Below are positions 60,247 to 64,000 of a stretch of DNA of 64,000 nt, one piece after another. Both the position numbers and the translations under genes were made by a program. The notes beneath the pieces were generated by a model. That model had not been told where the DNA came from, did no database searches, and was given only the letters and a program-made list of their open reading frames with translations. Position 1 is the stretch's first letter. Each line of letters starts with the position of its first letter. The DNA is from Phycisphaerales bacterium (GTDB taxonomy: Bacteria; Planctomycetota; Phycisphaerae; Phycisphaerales; UBA1924), in the NCBI GenBank assembly GCA_028289195.1, contig JANQQR010000001.1:1-64000 (forward strand), in the 5' to 3' direction.

Positions 60247-60359
60247 CTTGTCCCGATTCGGGGCAAGCTGGTGGATTGTGCGCAACGCGGCAGTCGGTCG
60301 GAGGCGTCCCGAAACGCTCGTTTCGGGTTCGGCGAGGTCATGCTGCCAGCGAGCGCTGG
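60247..60359 (+). promoter_or_regulatory. Hairpin-rich leader of rpsJ
   Basis: Three successive hairpins occupy the leader: CTTGTCCCG/CGGGGCAAG (60247-60267), CCCGAAACG/CGTTTCGGG (60308-60327) and CCAGCG/CGCTGG (60346-60359). In E. coli the S10 leader is the target of autogenous control by L4; here the same role is possible but the structures differ and no U-tract follows. Confidence 0.55.
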
Positions 60360-60399
60360 ACTGGTTTAGAGACGGTTCCTCTCGAGCACGGATACGTTC

Positions 60400-60708
60400 A
60401 TGAGCGGCGGCAGGATTCGAATTCGGATGGAGGCCTACGACCACCAGGCCCTCGACGCATCGGCGAAAGAGATCGTCGACCACGCCAAGAGGACCAGTGC
60501 GAAGGTCGCGGGCCCGATCCCCTTGCCGACGCGCATCGAGCGCTACACGGTGCTCCGGAGCCCGTTCATCGATAAGAAGTCTCGTGAGCAGTTCGAGATC
60601 CGCACCCACAAACGGATCATCGACATCACCGAGCCGAACGCGCGAACGGTCGAGGCGCTGAACCGCCTCGTCGTCCCGGCGGGTGTGTTCATCCGCATCA
60701 AGGCCTAG
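60400..60708 (+). CDS. rpsJ: 30S ribosomal protein S10
   Basis: A 102-residue S10 of normal length: [40 protein letters not shown], the conserved [16 protein letters not shown] loop and a [11 protein letters not shown] end. The Shine-Dalgarno is weak. It is the first gene of the S10 operon but is separated from rplC by a terminator-like hairpin and 183 bases. Confidence 0.98.
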   Translation: MSGGRIRIRMEAYDHQALDASAKEIVDHAKRTSAKVAGPIPLPTRIERYTVLRSPFIDKKSREQFEIRTHKRIIDITEPNARTVEALNRLVVPAGVFIRIKA

Positions 60709-60726
60709 CGCGTCGATACGAAACAC

Positions 60727-60760
60727 GGGCCGGTCCGCATCGCTGCGGGCCGGCCCTTTT
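60727..60760 (+). terminator. Terminator or attenuator between rpsJ and rplC
   Basis: GGGCCGGTCCGC (60727-60738) pairs over 12 positions with GCGGGCCGGCCC (60745-60756), with one G-U pair, followed by TTTT. It lies 18 bases after the rpsJ stop. It would reduce, but presumably not abolish, transcription of rplC and the genes beyond. Confidence 0.75.
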
Positions 60761-60891
60761 GATTGGACCCCGGCTCCTCTGCCCGCAAGAGGCACGAGCC
60801 CCGGAGCGGACGCCCGTGTGAGGCGCACCGCGACACCGGAAAGAGAGCCCTCGCGCCGGAGCGCGTCGGCACGCAGAAAGGTTGCCCCGTC

Positions 60892-61581
60892 ATGAGCGTC
60901 TCGCTCCTCGGCACAAAGCTCGGCATGACCCGCGTGTTCACCGAAGAGGGATCCAGCGTCCCCGTCACGGTGGTCCAGGTCGGTCCGTGCGTCGTCACCC
61001 AGGTGAAGCGTGCCGATGAGGCCGACGGCTACAGCGCCGTCCAGATCGCGTTCGACGACATGAAGGCCCGCAACTCGACGATGCCGATGATCGGCCACGA
61101 CGCCAAGGCTTCCACCGGCCCCAAGCGTCACCATCGCGAGTTCCGTGTCGAAGAGTCGGACATCGAGAATTACGAGCTCGGCCAGACGCTGACCGTCGAG
61201 GCCATCGCGAACCACAAGTACGTGGACGTCATCGGCACGAGCAAGGGCAAGGGCTTCCAGGGCACCATGAAGCGTCACAACTTCAAGGGCCAGCCCGCTT
61301 CGCACGGCACCGAGCGCAAGCACCGCTCGCCGGGCTCGATCGCGTCGCACTCGTCTAACGCGGGTACGGGCAAGCTCAGCCGCGGCCTGCGGATGGCGGG
61401 TCAGATGGGCGCCGAGCGGGTGACCGTCCGGTCGCTGCCGGTCGTGCAGATCGACGCGGAGCGCGGCCTGCTGCTGGTGAAGGGGTCGATCCCGGGACCG
61501 AACAAGGGGCTTGTCGAGATCCGCACGCCGCGTCGTCTCTACAAGACCAAGGGCAAGGAGCAGGCCGAGGCGATGGCCTGA
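60892..61581 (+). CDS. rplC: 50S ribosomal protein L3
   Basis: A 229-residue L3: SLLGTKLGMTRVFTEEGSSV, GKGFQGTMKRHNFKGQPASHG, KHRSPGSIASHSSNAGTGKL, RMAGQMGAERVTVRSLPVVQ and GSIPGPNKGLVEIR. The ATG at 60892 follows AAAGG at a somewhat long distance. The frame is open upstream only as read-through. Confidence 0.98.
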   Translation: MSVSLLGTKLGMTRVFTEEGSSVPVTVVQVGPCVVTQVKRADEADGYSAVQIAFDDMKARNSTMPMIGHDAKASTGPKRHHREFRVEESDIENYELGQTLTVEAIANHKYVDVIGTSKGKGFQGTMKRHNFKGQPASHGTERKHRSPGSIASHSSNAGTGKLSRGLRMAGQMGAERVTVRSLPVVQIDAERGLLLVKGSIPGPNKGLVEIRTPRRLYKTKGKEQAEAMA

Positions 61582-61602
61582 CCCTGAACAGATGACACAA
61601 GC

Positions 61603-61627
61603 GCCGGGTCGAGGAACTCGATCCGGC
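61603..61627 (+). promoter_or_regulatory. Stable hairpin in the long rplC-rplD gap
   Basis: GCCGGGTCGAG and CTCGATCCGGC form an 11-base-pair stem with a GAA loop, 21 bases after the rplC stop. A second hairpin, CGCCCCG/CGGGGCG, is at 61768-61785. No T-tract follows either, so they are more likely processing or regulatory structures than terminators. The gap (61582-61805) has no gene. Confidence 0.5.
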
Positions 61628-61805
61628 TGCCGGCAAGGTCGCAGCACGCGAAACCGGCCGGCGCCAACAGGATTCAACGGTTCGCCGAGTCGGACCCGCA
61701 TCGCTCCACGGAATGACAGGAGCGGGGGCGGGCGAGGCGGAGCGGGTCAACGCTCGAACAAGTGGTTCGCCCCGGCGTCGGGGCGACGGGCGAGACCCCC
61801 AGGCG

Positions 61806-62519
61806 ATGACGAGTGAGATTTCGACGATGGAAATCCCCGTCTATGACAAGAATGGGTCGCAGGTCGGCACTGTGAGTGTCGACGAGCAGGCCCTGGGCGG
61901 CGAGGTCAACCCCGCCCTCATCAAGCAGGCGTACGTCCGCTACCACGCGAACCTGCGCCAGGGCTCGGCCCGCACGCGCAACCGCGCGCGGACCGCCGGC
62001 TCCACACGCAAGCTCTACCGCCAGAAGGGCACGGGTCGCGCGCGCCCCGGCCCCATCCGCACCCCGGTGCGTAAGGGCGGCGGCCACACCTTCGCCAAGA
62101 CCCGCGGTCGCGAGGCGTACCACAAGGACATGCCGGTCAAGATGCGTCGCAAGGCCAACCGCAACGCCCTGCTGGCCAAGCTGATCGACGGCGAGGTCAA
62201 GATCATCGACTCGCTGGAGTTCGACGCCCCCAAGACCCGCAACTTCCGCGACCTCCTGGAGGCGCTCAACATCGATCGCACCTGCCTGGTGGCCCTGAAC
62301 CAGGACAACGACAACGCCCGGCTCAGCGCCCGCAACCTCGACGGGGTGACGGTCTCCAACAGCGCCCAGCTGACATGCTGGGACATGCTCAACCACCGCT
62401 ACATGGTGATCTCCAAGGCCGACCTCGAGGCGTGGATCGCCGGGTCGAGCTCGAAGACCGACAAGTCCGCCAAGGCAGGCCTCAAGCACCGCAGCCATAG
62501 CGAAGGGGAGGCCGCCTGA
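61806..62519 (+). CDS. rplD: 50S ribosomal protein L4
   Basis: A 237-residue L4: IPVYDKNGSQVGTVSVDE, ALIKQAYVRYHANLRQGSAR, KLYRQKGTGRARPGPIRTPV and GGHTFAKTRGR, then a C-terminal domain with AQLTCWDMLNHRYMVISKADL and a basic tail. The ATG at 61806 is chosen; an ATG seven codons later (61827) is also possible. It overlaps rplW by one base (TGATG). Confidence 0.97.
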   Translation: MTSEISTMEIPVYDKNGSQVGTVSVDEQALGGEVNPALIKQAYVRYHANLRQGSARTRNRARTAGSTRKLYRQKGTGRARPGPIRTPVRKGGGHTFAKTRGREAYHKDMPVKMRRKANRNALLAKLIDGEVKIIDSLEFDAPKTRNFRDLLEALNIDRTCLVALNQDNDNARLSARNLDGVTVSNSAQLTCWDMLNHRYMVISKADLEAWIAGSSSKTDKSAKAGLKHRSHSEGEAA

Positions 62520-62797
62520 TGGAAGCCCACCACATCATCAAGAAGCCCCTGCTCTCCGAGAAGGTGACGTTCCAGACCGAGGACTCGAACCGCTACGCGT
62601 TCCAGGTCGCGGTGACCGCCCGCAAGGACGAGATCAAGCAGGCGATCGAAGACCTCTACAAGGTCGACGTCATCAAGATCAACACGGTGACCCACCGCAC
62701 GCGCAACCGCCGCATGCGCTACGGGATGGTCAAGGGCAAGACGACCAAGAAGGCCATCGTTCGCATCAAGGAAAACCAGCGCATCGAGCTGATCTGA
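62519..62797 (+). CDS. rplW: 50S ribosomal protein L23
   Basis: A 92-residue L23: IIKKPLLSEKVTFQTEDSNR, YAFQVAVTARKDEIKQAIED, VIKINTVTHRTRNRRMRYG. The start shares a base with the rplD stop, implying coupling. Confidence 0.97.
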   Translation: MEAHHIIKKPLLSEKVTFQTEDSNRYAFQVAVTARKDEIKQAIEDLYKVDVIKINTVTHRTRNRRMRYGMVKGKTTKKAIVRIKENQRIELI

Positions 62798-62836
62798 CGC
62801 CCGCCCGCTCGGGCGATCGGAAAGAAGGACGACGTT

Positions 62837-63691
62837 ATGCCGATCCGCATCTACAAACCCACCAGCGCCGGCCGGCGCAACGCTTCGGTGGTGACCAACG
62901 TTGAGGTCACCAAGAAGAAGCCCGAGAAGTCCCTGCTCGTGCCCAAGCCTAAGAAGGGCGGGCGCAACCACACGGGCAAGATCACCGTCCGCGGTCGCGG
63001 CGGCGGCGCCAAGCAGCGCTACCGCAAGATCGACTTCAAGCGGGCCGATCGCATCGGGATCAAGGGCACGGTCGTGGGCATCGAGTACGACCCCAACCGC
63101 ACCTGCCACATCGCCCTCGTGCAGTACGAGGACGGCGTGAAGCGCTACCACATCGCCCCCGCCGGCCTCACCGACGGCGACGAGATCATCACCAGCGATT
63201 CGCCGGTCGATCCCAAGCCGGGCGTGTGCATGAAGATCCGCGACATCCCGACCGGCCTGAACGTGCACTGCGTCGAGCTGCAGCCCGGCAAGGGCGGGCA
63301 GTTGTGCCGCTCCGCCGGCTCGTACGCCCGCCTGTCCAACAAGGAAGGCCGCTACGCGACGATCGTGCTGCCCTCGGGCGAGCTCCGTCGTGTGGTGCTC
63401 GACTGCCGCGCGGTCATCGGCGAGGTCGGCAACGCCGACCAGAGCCAGCGCCGCCTGGGCAAGGCCGGCATGTCCCGCCACCTGGGGCGTCGCCCCAAGA
63501 CCCGCGGCGTGGCGATGTCCCACGACGCCCACCCGCTGGGCGGCGGCGACGGCCGCTCCAAGGGCAACCGCCCGCCGGTCAGCAAGAGCGGCGTGCCCTC
63601 CAAGGGCGGCTCGACGCGCAACCGCGCCAAGCCGTCTGAGAAGCTCATCATCCGCAGGCGCAAGAGCAAGAGGTACGGGCAGCTCAAGTAG
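62837..63691 (+). CDS. rplB: 50S ribosomal protein L2
   Basis: A 284-residue L2: YKPTSAGRRNASVVTN, GGRNHTGKITVRGRGGGAKQ, DFKRADRIGIKGTVVGIEYD, AGSYARLSNKEGRYATIVLP and KSKRYGQLK at the end. The conserved loop near the peptidyl transferase centre, usually NPVDHPHGGGEG, reads SHDAHPLGGGDG at residues 228-239, so two normally conserved residues differ. AAGGACGACG precedes the ATG. Confidence 0.98.
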   Translation: MPIRIYKPTSAGRRNASVVTNVEVTKKKPEKSLLVPKPKKGGRNHTGKITVRGRGGGAKQRYRKIDFKRADRIGIKGTVVGIEYDPNRTCHIALVQYEDGVKRYHIAPAGLTDGDEIITSDSPVDPKPGVCMKIRDIPTGLNVHCVELQPGKGGQLCRSAGSYARLSNKEGRYATIVLPSGELRRVVLDCRAVIGEVGNADQSQRRLGKAGMSRHLGRRPKTRGVAMSHDAHPLGGGDGRSKGNRPPVSKSGVPSKGGSTRNRAKPSEKLIIRRRKSKRYGQLK

Positions 63692-63738
63692 GAACACGCC
63701 CGCCGGCCCGAGCCGGCGGCGCATTCGAGGATTAGACG

Positions 63739-64000
63739 ATGTCGAGATCGCTGAAAAAAGGCCCGTACGTCGACGAGAAGCTCTACCGCAAGGTCGAGAA
63801 GCTCGAGGCCTCCGGGCGCCGCGAGCCAATCAAGACCTGGGCGCGTGCCTGCACCATCGTTCCCGAATTCGTCGGGTACACCTTCAAGGTGCACAACGGC
63901 CGGGCCCACGTGGACGTCTTCGTGACCGAGGACATGGTGGGGCACAAGCTCGGAGAGTTCGCCTCCACCCGCCTGTTCCGCGGGCACACGAACAAGAAGG
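63739..64000 (+). CDS. rpsS: 30S ribosomal protein S19 (cut by the window edge)
   Basis: The first 87 residues of S19: [59 protein letters not shown] and [13 protein letters not shown]. The last few residues lie beyond base 64000. A GAGG box precedes the ATG. Confidence 0.97.
   Translation, partial: MSRSLKKGPYVDEKLYRKVEKLEASGRREPIKTWARACTIVPEFVGYTFKVHNGRAHVDVFVTEDMVGHKLGEFASTRLFRGHTNKK

Noticed and set aside
58711..61701. A 996-codon minus-strand frame starting inside the ribosomal genes
   Set aside because: Only the part from the ATG at 60132 has a signal peptide and normal composition; the rest is antisense to rpsJ, rplC and the leader.

Overview
The window is high-GC, gene-dense bacterial DNA, most likely from a member of the Planctomycetota close to the Phycisphaerae. 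This is an inference from gene content: a secreted protein ending in a two-repeat dockerin-like calcium module, a secreted metalloprotease with a PEP-CTERM-like tail, a very large repetitive filamentous-haemagglutinin exoprotein with its own TpsB pore, frequent GTG/TTG starts and a loosely spaced S10 ribosomal operon. I see no rRNA, CRISPR array, insertion sequence or prophage.

Left third (1-22549): a type VI secretion system (T6SS). The plus strand carries the 3' part of tssM, cut by the window edge, then tagF. Converging on it from the minus strand is a long, tightly packed operon read as tssA-tssB-tssC-hcp-tagJ-tssE-tssF-tssG-clpV-vgrG, followed by a cargo or tip module: a DUF2169-pentapeptide fusion, a second all-pentapeptide protein, a DUF6484-like protein and a DUF4150 PAAR-like tip. 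tssJ, tssK and tssL are not in the window and presumably lie to the left with the rest of tssM. The VgrG is unusual: its tail is interrupted by two glycine/alanine-rich hydrophobic segments.

Two-partner secretion (22634-33592): tpsB (outer-membrane pore) and tpsA (2809-residue exoprotein) share the strand of the T6SS operon and lie just upstream of tssA (84 bases apart). A TTGACA/TACATT promoter lies upstream of tpsB. Contact-dependent adhesion and contact-dependent injection may therefore be expressed together.

Middle (33677-43858): a dockerin-tailed secreted protein, a small unknown protein, queE, a secreted metzincin-type protease with its own promoter and terminator, a TPR-containing multi-spanning membrane protein, a histidine-rich putative metal-binding protein, a DUF389 membrane protein and a DUF2200 protein. 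Then come a complete seven-gene Mrp Na+/H+ antiporter operon (44200-49942) and a tRNA-Gly(CCC) on the minus strand.

Right (50192-60132): a NodU/CmcH-type carbamoyltransferase, a HAMP/SpoIIE-type PP2C phosphatase, a Dus-family tRNA dihydrouridine synthase divergent from a small lipoprotein, a structured intergenic region that may encode an RNA, an exported protein with a CX4CH haem-like motif, a coiled-coil lipoprotein and a secreted protein of unknown function.

Right edge (60212-64000): the start of the S10 operon (rpsJ, rplC, rplD, rplW, rplB, rpsS cut by the edge). It has a clear promoter, a hairpin-rich leader, an apparent terminator between rpsJ and rplC, and an unusually long rplC-rplD gap with a strong hairpin.

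Recurring signals: the 10-mer TAYAYTCGCC occurs just upstream of four plus-strand genes and looks like the local -10 element. Several genes (DUF389, dus, queE) have a -10-like box so close to the start codon that their mRNAs would be leaderless or nearly so.
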